Shown: positions 56,632 to 64,000 of the stretch, in pieces
Layout: every line of letters starts with the position of its first letter
Numbering within the stretch: position 1 is the stretch's first letter
NCBI RefSeq assembly: GCF_900112335.1
Contig: NZ_FOLG01000005.1
Location: 124,001 to 188,000, forward strand
Source of the DNA: Tropicimonas isoalkanivorans
Lineage (GTDB): Bacteria; Pseudomonadota; Alphaproteobacteria; Rhodobacterales; Rhodobacteraceae
Length of the DNA stretch: 64,000 nucleotides
Direction of reading: 5' to 3'
Position numbers and translations under genes: made by a program
Notes under the pieces: generated by a model
Seen by the model: the letters and a program-made list of their open reading frames with translations, nothing else
What the model was told of the DNA's origin: nothing
Database searches by the model: none

Positions 56632-56871
56632 TTACGCCGCCAGCCACCGCTCCAGCGCCGCGGCGTCCGGCAGCCCGCCGGTGTGAACCAGCGTGCCGTC
56701 CACCGCGATGCCAGGGGTAGAGACGACGCCCGCCATCGCGATCTCGGCAAGATCGGTCACCTTGGAGACGGTAACCTCCACTCCCACCCGGTCGGCCGCG
56801 TCCTTCACCATCTGCACCGTCGTCTCGCACCGCTTGCATCCCGGTCCATAGACTTTCACGTCCTTCGCCAT
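56632..56871 (-). CDS. Small thioredoxin-like redox protein
   Basis: A 79-residue thioredoxin-fold protein with an N-terminal CxxC (VYGPGCKRCETTV) and the cis-Pro element VVSTPGIAVDG. This matches the small redox-disulfide protein 2 family (TIGR00412-like) found beside YraQ-type permeases and ArsR genes. It follows the permease gene by 12 bp in the same operon. It may pass electrons to, or chaperone, metalloid export. Confidence 0.9.
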   Translation of the reverse strand: MAKDVKVYGPGCKRCETTVQMVKDAADRVGVEVTVSKVTDLAEIAMAGVVSTPGIAVDGTLVHTGGLPDAAALERWLAA

Positions 56872-56883
56872 CTGGATGTCCTT

Positions 56884-57945
56884 TCAGAACAGGATATTGA
56901 ACAGGAACCCCACCGCCAGGATGCCGCTGCCCACGACGCCGATGAACACGCCGATCAGGCGCAACGTCAGGACCTTGCGCAGGATGATCATCTCCGGCAG
57001 CGACAGCGCGATCACCGACATCATGAAGGCCAGCGTCGTTCCGAGCGCCGCCCCCTTGCCGAGCAGCGCCTCGACGATGGGGATGACGCCCGCGGCATTG
57101 GTGTACATCGGAATGCCCAGCACCACCGCCGCCGGAACGGACCACCAGGCCTCCGCCCCCATGATCCGCACCATCAGGTCTGCCGGCACATAGCCGTGGA
57201 TCAGCGCGCCAACGGCGATCCCCAGCAAGATCCAGGCCCAGACCTTGCCGACGATGTCCGTCACCGCCACCCAACCGAGGCGATAGCGGTCCGCCAGCGT
57301 GAGCGCCTCGTCCGGCGGGGCCGCCGCCGTCCCGGCGTGGATCTCCCGCACCCACGCCTGCAGCCACTCTTCAAGCCTGAGCCGCCCGATCACCCAGCCC
57401 GCGACGATCGCGATGGCGAGGCCGAAAAGCAGATAGGTCGCCGCGACCTGCCACCCGACCAGCCCGAACAGCAGCCCCAGCGCCACCTCGTTGACCATGG
57501 GCGCGGCGATCAGGAAGGAGAAGGTGACCCCGAGCGGCACGCCCGCCGAAACGAAGCCGATGAAAAGCGGCACCGCCGAGCAGGAGCAGAAGGGCGTGAG
57601 CACCCCCAGCCCCGCCGCCATGACGTTGCCCACCCCCTCCCGACGCCCGGACAGCACGGCGCGGGTCTTTTCGGGGCTGAAGAAGCTGCGCACCACCCCC
57701 ATGGCAAAGACGATGCCCGTCAACAGCATCATCACCTTCGGCACGTCGTAGAGGAAGAACGCCAGCGCCTCGCCCGTGTGGCTGTGCCGGTCCAGCGGCA
57801 GCATCGCGACCAGCCATTCCGAGAGCGGCGCCAACTGCCGGTAGACGAGCCACCAGAGCGCCGCCGCAACGATCAGACCGGCGGTCCAGACCAGTCCGCC
57901 ATGGGGCGGCGCCGTCGCCGGTTCGGGAGTGATATGACTGCTCAT
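56884..57945 (-). CDS. YraQ/ArsP-type permease
   Basis: A 353-residue membrane protein with about eight to ten helices of the DUF318 (permease) family. TPFCSCSAVPLFIGFVSAGVP contains the paired cysteines CSC used by ArsP for organoarsenicals. The N-terminal part HGGLVWTAGLIVAAALWWLVY begins a helix. Its ATG overlaps the arsR stop (ATGA), and GGGAGG lies upstream. Export of arsenic, antimony or methylated arsenic is likely. Confidence 0.88.
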   Translation of the reverse strand: MSSHITPEPATAPPHGGLVWTAGLIVAAALWWLVYRQLAPLSEWLVAMLPLDRHSHTGEALAFFLYDVPKVMMLLTGIVFAMGVVRSFFSPEKTRAVLSGRREGVGNVMAAGLGVLTPFCSCSAVPLFIGFVSAGVPLGVTFSFLIAAPMVNEVALGLLFGLVGWQVAATYLLFGLAIAIVAGWVIGRLRLEEWLQAWVREIHAGTAAAPPDEALTLADRYRLGWVAVTDIVGKVWAWILLGIAVGALIHGYVPADLMVRIMGAEAWWSVPAAVVLGIPMYTNAAGVIPIVEALLGKGAALGTTLAFMMSVIALSLPEMIILRKVLTLRLIGVFIGVVGSGILAVGFLFNILF

Positions 57946-58244
57946 GCTGCCCTCCCTGCCCGCGCCGCTTCCGCTGCGAGCACCGCCTCCAAGATGGGGC
58001 GGGCCTCCGGGCTCATGTCGGGGTTCATCCGGTAGCGGACCCATTGGGCGTCCCGCCGATCGGTCACGAGGCCCGCGTCGCGCAGCACCGCCATGTGGCG
58101 CGACATGCGGGACTGGCTGACTCCGAGCAGCGCCATCAGCTCGCAGACGCAATGCTCCCCGCCGTCGCCAAGCACGCCAAGGGCGGCGAGTCGCGTGGGT
58201 TCGGCCAACGCCGTGAGAACCCTCAGCACCATGGGCTGCCTCAT
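57942..58244 (-). CDS. arsR: ArsR family metalloregulator
   Basis: A 100-residue winged-helix repressor: LTALAEPTRLAALGVLGDGG, HCVCELMALLGVSQSRMSRHMAVLRDAGLV. The CVC pair at the start of the DNA-recognition helix is the As(III)/Sb(III)-binding type of ArsR. It heads the minus-strand arsR-permease-thioredoxin operon with ATGA overlap, and its operator lies just upstream. Confidence 0.92.
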   Translation of the reverse strand: MRQPMVLRVLTALAEPTRLAALGVLGDGGEHCVCELMALLGVSQSRMSRHMAVLRDAGLVTDRRDAQWVRYRMNPDMSPEARPILEAVLAAEAARAGRAA

Positions 58245-58249
58245 TCGCT

Positions 58250-58267
58250 TATGCGCCTACACGCATA
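58250..58267. promoter_or_regulatory. Inverted repeat upstream of arsR, probable ArsR operator
   Basis: TATGCGCCTACACGCATA has 6-bp arms TATGCG and CGCATA with a six-base spacer, five bases before the arsR start. It is the only palindrome in this stretch and fits an ArsR dimer site. Confidence 0.55.
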
Positions 58268-58360
58268 TACCGCAAGCTGCGCCGAAAGAAGTGCTGAATC
58301 CCCAGGGGGGGCAACCGGCGGGTGCATGGCTGTCCCCTCCGCCCGGCAAGGGGGCCGGGA

Positions 58361-58672
58361 TCAGCCGATCGCCTGAACGGACTCGAACACCTCCAGCTCC
58401 GGCGGGCCGAGGTAGATGTCCCTCTGCGCCCCGGCCCCGGCATGGGCCTTGCGGAACGCTTCGGACGTCGTCCAGTCCATGAACGCCTGCTCGCTCTCCC
58501 ACGTGGTGTGCGAGGCATAGAGGCGATAGCCGTCCTTCTCCGGCCCCTTCATCAGGTGAAACGCGACAAACCCCGGCACGCCGGGCAGGTGCGAGTCCCG
58601 CCCTGTCCAGATCTCCTCGAACGTCTCTTCGCACCCCGGCTTCACCCGGAAACGGTTCATGGTCAGGTACAT
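58361..58672 (-). CDS. Antibiotic biosynthesis monooxygenase-like (ABM/IsdG-type) protein
   Basis: A 103-residue dimeric alpha/beta-barrel protein. [55 protein letters not shown] and [10 protein letters not shown] are typical of the ABM fold. Proteins of this size include heme-degrading IsdG/HugZ-like enzymes; a heme role cannot be proven from sequence. GGAG precedes the ATG at 58670-58672. Confidence 0.85.
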   Translation of the reverse strand: MYLTMNRFRVKPGCEETFEEIWTGRDSHLPGVPGFVAFHLMKGPEKDGYRLYASHTTWESEQAFMDWTTSEAFRKAHAGAGAQRDIYLGPPELEVFESVQAIG

Positions 58673-58777
58673 CGAATTCTCCTGCTGGATGGGCGCGCCG
58701 GGGCGGGCTGGCATTGCGCGGCAGTTCACGGCATGAGAGGTACAAGGTCAACCGGATCGGAACAGGACACGCCCCCC

Positions 58778-59458
58778 GTGCAACTCTTCGTCGGCCTCGG
58801 AAACCCCGGCGCGCAGTACGCCCGCAACCGCCACAACATCGGCTTCATGGCCGTGGACCGCATTGCCGAGGACCACGGCTTCGCCCCGTGGCGCGGCAAG
58901 TTCCAGGGCGCCCTGTCGGAAGGCCGCCTCGGAACCGACAAGGTGCTGCTGCTGAAGCCGGAGGCATTCATGAACCGCTCCGGCCAGTCGGTGGGCGAGG
59001 CGATGCGCTTCTTCAAGCTGGAGCCGGGCGACGTCACTGTCTTTCATGACGAGCTGGACCTGGCCCCCGGCAAAGTGCGCGTCAAACAGGGCGGCGGGCA
59101 CGCGGGCCACAACGGCCTGCGCTCCATCCACGCCGCCATCGGGCCGGACTACCGCCGCGTGCGGCTGGGGATCGGCCACCCGGGCCACAAGGACGCAGTA
59201 TCCGGCTACGTCCTCCACGACTTCGCCAAGGCGGACGCGGACTGGCTCGACGACCTCCTGCGGGGAATCGCCGACGGCGCCCCGGCCCTGGCCGACGGCG
59301 ACGGCGGCCGTTTCATGAACGCCATCGCGCTCCGCATGACGCCGCCCCGTGCGTCCCGCCCGGCAGAGGCATCCGCCGCGCCGAAGACCACCCGGGAGCC
59401 CCCGAAAGAGGACGACAAACGCTCCCCAATGCAAAGGCTCATGGACCGCTTCCGCTAG
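58778..59458 (+). CDS. pth: Peptidyl-tRNA hydrolase
   Basis: A 226-residue hydrolase that releases peptides from dropped-off peptidyl-tRNA. [20 protein letters not shown] with catalytic His (about residue 20), [24 protein letters not shown] and [13 protein letters not shown] are all present. A GTG start at 58778 with AGGA upstream is supported by family N-termini ([10 protein letters not shown]). A basic tail [18 protein letters not shown] ends it. Confidence 0.96.
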   Translation: MQLFVGLGNPGAQYARNRHNIGFMAVDRIAEDHGFAPWRGKFQGALSEGRLGTDKVLLLKPEAFMNRSGQSVGEAMRFFKLEPGDVTVFHDELDLAPGKVRVKQGGGHAGHNGLRSIHAAIGPDYRRVRLGIGHPGHKDAVSGYVLHDFAKADADWLDDLLRGIADGAPALADGDGGRFMNAIALRMTPPRASRPAEASAAPKTTREPPKEDDKRSPMQRLMDRFR

Positions 59459-59544
59459 TCCCTAGCGCGCACCCCGCCCCGGGCGCCCTCGACAGTCTGC
59501 CCTGTGGGGCTATGCTGGGGGAGCTTGCAGACTGGGAGGGCGCG

Positions 59545-59928
59545 ATGAAAATGGATGCATCCGTAAACGTGTTGGGAGGGAAACTCGCTCCCTGCTCCGG
59601 CAATCCCGTCACCGGCTACTTCCGCGACGGCGCCTGCAACACCTGCATTCAGGATCGCGGCAGCCACACAGTCTGCGCGGTCATGACGGACGAGTTCCTC
59701 GCCTACTCCAAGTACGTGGGCAACGACCTCTCGACGCCCCGGCCGGAGTTCCAGTTCCCCGGCCTCAAGGCCGGAGACCAGTGGTGCCTCTGCGCCGGCC
59801 GCTTCCTCCAGGCGCATGACGAGGGCTGCGCGCCGCAGGTGAAACTCGCGGCAACCCACCAGCGCGCCCTGGATATCGTCCCGCTGGAAGTACTCTACGA
59901 ACACGCCCTGCCGGAATCTACGGGCTGA
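59545..59928 (+). CDS. DUF2237 family protein
   Basis: A 127-residue cysteine-rich soluble protein. NVLGGKLAPCSGNPVTGYFRDGAC, DRGSHTVCAVMTDEFLAYSK and GDQWCLCAGRF are typical DUF2237 blocks; the paired cysteines may bind metal. GGGAGG lies close upstream of the ATG. Function unknown. Confidence 0.92.
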   Translation: MKMDASVNVLGGKLAPCSGNPVTGYFRDGACNTCIQDRGSHTVCAVMTDEFLAYSKYVGNDLSTPRPEFQFPGLKAGDQWCLCAGRFLQAHDEGCAPQVKLAATHQRALDIVPLEVLYEHALPESTG

Positions 59929-60020
59929 CGCCTCCGCTGGTCGTACCGGGCTAAAACGCTATTTGATGGGGCGTCGGCCATGGGAACGCGCCGGCGCGAG
60001 CGCCGCGTGGGAGGATTGCC

Positions 60021-60905
60021 ATGGACCAGATCGTGTCTGACCTGAACCCGATCGAGATCGTCCTGGCCCAGGTGCACGGGCTGGCGAAGTCCGCCATCGC
60101 CCTGTTGCCCAGCCTCGCCGCCGCAGTGTTCGTCCTTCTGCTGACGGCCCTCGTCGCCGGCGTCCTTTCCCGCATCGTCCGCGCCCTGCTGCGCCGGTCC
60201 GGCCGGCGCCCGTCGCTGGTGACGGCGGCGGCAACGCTGGCGCGACTGGGTATCTGGGTCGTCGGGCTCCTCACCGCCGCGACCATCCTCTTTCCAAATC
60301 TCACGCCGACCAAAATGCTGGCCGGCCTTGGCATCGGCTCCATCGCCGTCGGCCTCGCTTTTCAGGACATCTTCGAGAACTTTCTCGCCGGCTTCCTGAT
60401 CCTTCTGCGCAAGCCGATGCGGATCGGCGACGACATCGAATGCGGCGAAGTCTCCGGCCGGGTGGAGGAAATCACCATCCGCGACAGCTTCATCCGCCAG
60501 CGGTCGGGCGAACTGCTGCTGGTGCCGAACTCGTTCCTCTACAAGAATCCCGTCAAGGTGGTGACCGACCAATCCACGCGGCGCGTCACGCTCGTGGTTG
60601 GCGTGGCCTACAGCGAGGACGTGGACGCCTCCCGCGAGGTGATCCGCGCTGCGGTCGAAGGCATCTCTACCCGCGTGACGGACAAGGAGGTGCAGGTCTT
60701 CGCCCGCGAGTTCAACAGCTCCTCGGTCGATTTCCTGGTCCGGTGGTGGTGCGACAGCGCCCCGCCGATGGAGCACCGCTCCCGCGACGAGGCCGTGGCC
60801 GCCATCAAGCGCGCGCTCGACGAGAACGACATCGAGATCCCGTTCCCCTACCGCACGCTCACCTTCAACGAGCCCATCCCGGTCGCCCTGCCGGACGCGG
60901 GCTGA
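60021..60905 (+). CDS. mscS: Small-conductance mechanosensitive channel family protein
   Basis: A 294-residue MscS-type channel. The three N-terminal helices end with the pore helix GIGSIAVGLAFQDIFENFLAGFLILLRKPM, followed by the beta domain motif RIGDDIECGEVSGRVEEITIR and VLVPNSFLYKNPVK-like region. It releases solutes during osmotic down-shock. GGGAGG precedes the ATG. It converges on trpB with ten bases between stops. Confidence 0.94.
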   Translation: MDQIVSDLNPIEIVLAQVHGLAKSAIALLPSLAAAVFVLLLTALVAGVLSRIVRALLRRSGRRPSLVTAAATLARLGIWVVGLLTAATILFPNLTPTKMLAGLGIGSIAVGLAFQDIFENFLAGFLILLRKPMRIGDDIECGEVSGRVEEITIRDSFIRQRSGELLLVPNSFLYKNPVKVVTDQSTRRVTLVVGVAYSEDVDASREVIRAAVEGISTRVTDKEVQVFAREFNSSSVDFLVRWWCDSAPPMEHRSRDEAVAAIKRALDENDIEIPFPYRTLTFNEPIPVALPDAG

Positions 60906-60921
60906 CGCTCCGTCGTCAGCC
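60900..60921. terminator. Convergent hairpin at the mscS-trpB junction
   Basis: GGCTGACG-CTCCGT-CGTCAGCC is a perfect 8-bp stem that contains both stop codons, of mscS and of trpB. It has no U-run, but the symmetry and position suggest a shared, weak or RNA-stabilising end. Confidence 0.45.
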
Positions 60922-62148
60922 GGCCTTACCCATGTCGAAGCCCAGCGCCCGGGCGACGGTGAAGATGTCCTTGTCGCCCCGTCCGCACATGTTCATGCAG
61001 ATAAGATGGTCTGCTGGAAGCTCCGGCGCGATCTTGATCACATGGGCCAGCGCATGGGCGGGCTCGAGCGCCGGAATGATGCCCTCCAACTCGCAGCAGA
61101 GCTGGAACGCCTCCAGCGCCTCCTTGTCGGTGATGGAGACATATTCCGCCCGCCCCGTGTCGTGCAGCCACGAATGCTCCGGCCCGATCCCCGGGTAGTC
61201 CAGACCCGCGGAGATGGAATGCCCCTCCAGGATCTGCCCGTCCTCGTCTTGCAGCAGGTAGGTCCGGTTGCCGTGCAGCACCCCCGGCCGCCCGCCAGTG
61301 AGCGACGCGCAATGCTCCATCTTCTCGTCCACGCCCTTGCCGCCGGCCTCCACGCCGATGATCCGCACCGTCGTGTCGTCCAGGAACGTGTGGAACAGCC
61401 CCATCGCGTTCGACCCGCCACCGATGCAGGCGATGATCGTGTCGGGCAGGCGCCCCTCCCGCTCCTGCATCTGCGCCTTGGCCTCCTTGCCGATGATCGA
61501 CTGGAAGTCGCGCACCATCGCCGGGTACGGGTGCGGCCCCGCCACCGTGCCGATGCAGTAGAACGTGTCGCGCACGTTCGTCACCCAGTCGCGCAGCGCG
61601 TCGTTCATCGCGTCCTTCAGCGTGCCGCGCCCCGACGTCACCGGCACCACTTCCGCCCCAAGCAGCTTCATGCGGAAGACGTTCGGCGCTTGCCGCTCCA
61701 CGTCCGTCGCGCCCATGTAGACCACGCACTTCAGCCCGAACTTGGCGCAAACCGTGGCCGTCGCCACCCCGTGCTGCCCCGCGCCCGTCTCCGCGATGAT
61801 CCGCGTCTTGCCCATGCGGCGGGCGAGGATGATCTGCCCCAGCACGTTGTTGATCTTGTGCGCGCCGGTGTGGTTCAACTCGTCGCGCTTGAAATAGATC
61901 TTCGCCCCGCCGAGCTGCTCCGTCAGCCGGCTCGCGAAATAGAGCGGCGAGGGCCGGCCGACGTAATGCGTCCACAGGTCGTCCATCTCGGCCCAGAACG
62001 TCGCGTCGGTCTTCGCGTTCTCGTACTCCGCCTCCAGGTCGAGGATCAGCGGCATCAGCGTCTCCGACACGAACCGTCCGCCATAGATGCCGAACCGCCC
62101 CCGCTCGTCAGGGACGTTCACAAAGGAATTGAGCTGATCGTTCGCCAT
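60916..62148 (-). CDS. trpB: Tryptophan synthase beta chain
   Basis: A 410-residue PLP enzyme joining indole and serine. The Schiff-base lysine is in [12 protein letters not shown], the phosphate-binding glycine loop in [10 protein letters not shown], and the conserved GRPSPLYFA and [13 protein letters not shown] blocks are intact. trpA is not adjacent, so the pair is separated here. ATG at 62146-62148. Confidence 0.97.
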   Translation of the reverse strand: MANDQLNSFVNVPDERGRFGIYGGRFVSETLMPLILDLEAEYENAKTDATFWAEMDDLWTHYVGRPSPLYFASRLTEQLGGAKIYFKRDELNHTGAHKINNVLGQIILARRMGKTRIIAETGAGQHGVATATVCAKFGLKCVVYMGATDVERQAPNVFRMKLLGAEVVPVTSGRGTLKDAMNDALRDWVTNVRDTFYCIGTVAGPHPYPAMVRDFQSIIGKEAKAQMQEREGRLPDTIIACIGGGSNAMGLFHTFLDDTTVRIIGVEAGGKGVDEKMEHCASLTGGRPGVLHGNRTYLLQDEDGQILEGHSISAGLDYPGIGPEHSWLHDTGRAEYVSITDKEALEAFQLCCELEGIIPALEPAHALAHVIKIAPELPADHLICMNMCGRGDKDIFTVARALGFDMGKAG

Positions 62149-62289
62149 TGGGTCCGCCTTTCGTTTGGGCCGTCCGTTGATCTAAGGCGATTGGACGCGG
62201 GCGTAAAGCGGCGCGGCGCCCGAATCCGTTTGCCAGCGCCGCCGATCACGCGGACACTGGGGTCGGGGATCGCAGGATGGGAGGGAGCA

Positions 62290-63942
62290 ATGGGGAACCG
62301 TGTGGGAACCGTCGTGCTGGCGGGGGCTGTTTTGCTGTGCGCCACGCAATCCGCCTTGGCCGCAGGCGAATGCGCCGCGCTGGCGAAGGCCGCGCCAGAG
62401 GGCGTGACGATCACCGAGGCGGTGCAGACCCCGGCGAGCGACGAAGTCCCGGTCGACCACTGCCTCGTGCGCGGACGCATGGCGGAGCGCACCGGCAGCG
62501 ACGGCACCCCCTACGCCATCTCCTTCGAGCTTCGCCTGCCGGACACCTGGCAGCACCGCTTTCTGCACCAGTTCAACGGCGGCAACGACGGCAAGGTCGT
62601 TCCCGCGCTGGGGGAAGGAACCGGCATCGCAACCGGCAACTCGGCGTTGGCGCGCGGCTTCGCGGTCGTCTCCTCGGATGCCGGTCATGATGGCACCGCC
62701 CATCCCGAAGCCGGCCTGACCGCGGGCAATCTCTTCGGCTTCGATTTCGAAGCGCGGCGCGACTATGGCTACGCGGCGGTGGTGAAGCTCCACCCCGTCG
62801 CCCTTGCCCTTGTGGAACGCCATTACGGCCGCCCGCCGGACTACGTCTACGGTTATGGCCGTTCGAACGGCGGGCGACACGCGATGGTGGCGGCCGAACG
62901 GATGCCGGCGGCCTTCGACGGCCTTCTGGCGGGCTACCCCGGTTTCAACCTGCCGAAAGCTGCGATCCAGCACGCCTGGGACGTACAGACGCTTCGATCC
63001 GTCGGCGACACGCTGGCGGAAGCGTTCAGTCGCGACGAGATGACCCTCGTCTCGCAAGCGATCTCCGAGGCCTGCGACGGGTTGGACGGGCTAGAGGACG
63101 GCGCGGTCTTCGCCACCTACGCCTGCCAGGACGCCTTCGACCCCGCGTCCCTCGCCTGCGCCGACGGGCAGGACGGCGCGTGCCTCCCGGCGGACAAGGT
63201 GGCGGCGCTGGAACGCCTCCACGCCGGCCCCTCCGACAGCACGGGCACCCCGCTCTACAACAGCTGGTACTGGGACCCGGGCCTCAACAGCGGCAACTGG
63301 CGCTTCTGGAAACTGGAGAGCACCGTGCCGCCCTGGGGCATGAAACCCATCATCGCCGTCATGGGCGCAGGCTCGCTCGCGGAGATCTTCACGACCCCGC
63401 CGACGGAGGTCGAAGGCACCCCCGAAGCGCTCGAAGCCTATCTCATGGGGTTCGACTTCGACACCGACGCCCCGAAGATCCATGCCATGACAGACGCGTT
63501 TCCCGAAAGCGCGATGGAACTGATGACCCCGCCCGCCGTGGACGCCCCCACGCTCTCCGCCTTTAAGGACGCCGGCGGCAAGCTGATCCTCTTCCACGGC
63601 ACGTCGGACCCGGTCTTCTCCTTCAAGGACACCGCCGATTGGTACGACCGGCTGAGCGCAAACAATCCGGAGGCGGAGGCCTTCACCCGCTTCTACGCCA
63701 TCCCCGGAATGCCCCACGGCCAGGGCGGCAACGCCCCCGACGAGGTCGACCTGCTCGGCGCGCTCGTCGACTGGGTGGAAGGCGGGGCGCAACCCGGCGC
63801 CGTCCCCGCACAGTTCCGCACCGATTCCAAGGAGGTCCGGGAGGCGAATGCCGGCGCGCACCGCCCGCTCTGCCCCTATCCCGCCTATGCCGTTTTCACC
63901 GGAGAAGACCCGCGAAGCGCCGACAGCTTCGAGTGCCGCTAG
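62290..63942 (+). CDS. Tannase/feruloyl esterase family secreted hydrolase
   Basis: A 550-residue exported enzyme with a signal peptide (MGNRVGTVVLAGAVLLCATQSALA). The nucleophile Ser lies in GYGRSNGGRHAM (about residue 200, family C-S-x-G-G form), the oxyanion region in FLHQFNGGNDG, and the catalytic Asp and His in FHGTSDPVFSF and GMPHGQGG. Numerous cysteines suggest disulfides. It hydrolyses ester bonds of gallate, ferulate or related aromatic esters; substrate unknown. GGGAGGGAG precedes the ATG. Confidence 0.88.
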   Translation: MGNRVGTVVLAGAVLLCATQSALAAGECAALAKAAPEGVTITEAVQTPASDEVPVDHCLVRGRMAERTGSDGTPYAISFELRLPDTWQHRFLHQFNGGNDGKVVPALGEGTGIATGNSALARGFAVVSSDAGHDGTAHPEAGLTAGNLFGFDFEARRDYGYAAVVKLHPVALALVERHYGRPPDYVYGYGRSNGGRHAMVAAERMPAAFDGLLAGYPGFNLPKAAIQHAWDVQTLRSVGDTLAEAFSRDEMTLVSQAISEACDGLDGLEDGAVFATYACQDAFDPASLACADGQDGACLPADKVAALERLHAGPSDSTGTPLYNSWYWDPGLNSGNWRFWKLESTVPPWGMKPIIAVMGAGSLAEIFTTPPTEVEGTPEALEAYLMGFDFDTDAPKIHAMTDAFPESAMELMTPPAVDAPTLSAFKDAGGKLILFHGTSDPVFSFKDTADWYDRLSANNPEAEAFTRFYAIPGMPHGQGGNAPDEVDLLGALVDWVEGGAQPGAVPAQFRTDSKEVREANAGAHRPLCPYPAYAVFTGEDPRSADSFECR

Positions 63943-64000
63943 CGCGCGCAGCAGCCGCGTCGATCACTCCAGCGGTCGCTTAAACCCGATATGGGAGGGC

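Overview
The window is a 64 kb piece of a GC-rich bacterial chromosome. Gene content and order point to an alphaproteobacterium of the order Rhodobacterales (family Rhodobacteraceae); I infer this from linkages and protein families, not from a 16S gene. The linkages are rpiA-gor-hflK-hflC-DUF2065-degP, secG-pyrG, phaR-phaP-phaC-phaZ, and a very long acidic protein with the N- and C-terminal blocks I associate with this order. Almost everything is ordinary core chromosome. I see no insertion sequences, prophage, CRISPR array, tRNA or rRNA gene.

Layout. 1-7140: a Crp/Fnr regulator, a GNAT protein, rpmG, a TerB-like protein, the RNase P RNA directly behind an AmpD-type amidase, a lipoprotein, gatA/gatC and a DUF1697 protein. 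7255-13560: an MFS transporter with a histidine-rich tail, a ceramidase-like membrane protein, a UPF0173 hydrolase, tadA, rluB, a secreted beta-propeller-like protein, a [2Fe-2S] ferredoxin, and a small SOS-box-preceded protein that looks like only the C-terminal OB domain of DnaE2. 13805-22768: a secreted three-repeat protein, degP, DUF2065, hflC, hflK, gor, rpiA, sdaA. 22937-32094: thiamine pyrophosphokinase, the 1312-residue acidic protein, DUF2842, purA, secG, pyrG. 32213-41115: DUF1330, two tandem TerB-like genes with a PhnD-like protein, then a polar-amino-acid/amine ABC transporter followed by a glutamine-synthetase-like ligase, a class I glutamine amidotransferase and a DegT-family PLP protein. 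41121-48454: a LysR regulator, the complete PHB module (phaR, phaP, phaC, phaZ) with visible PhaR operators, and a TehA-like exporter divergent from nsrR. 48540-54588: a META protein, a four-gene minus-strand run (MBL hydrolase, thioredoxin-like, gph, cbbY), rpe and gap. 55191-64000: a second phasin-like gene behind a perfect FNR box, rplY and pth separated by an arsR-permease-thioredoxin cassette and a monooxygenase-like gene, DUF2237, mscS, trpB and a tannase-family esterase.

How parts work together. The PHB cluster is a self-contained storage circuit: synthase, granule protein, depolymerase, and a repressor with perfect CTGC-N3-GCAG sites ahead of phaP and a near-match ahead of its own start. 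Oxygen and NO control appears at two places: an FNR-type box before nsrR and a perfect FNR palindrome before the second phasin-like gene. The 34-41 kb operon couples uptake of an amine or amino acid to gamma-glutamylation chemistry.

The most unusual items are: (i) the SOS-box plus orphan DnaE2-type OB domain; (ii) the giant acidic repeat protein with a basic xTRP tetrapeptide array; (iii) the FNR-perfect phasin-like gene; (iv) a Crp/Fnr protein with three of the four FNR cluster cysteines in register and an Asp at the fourth position; (v) the secreted three-repeat protein. All functional statements come from sequence reading and remembered family features; no database search was run.
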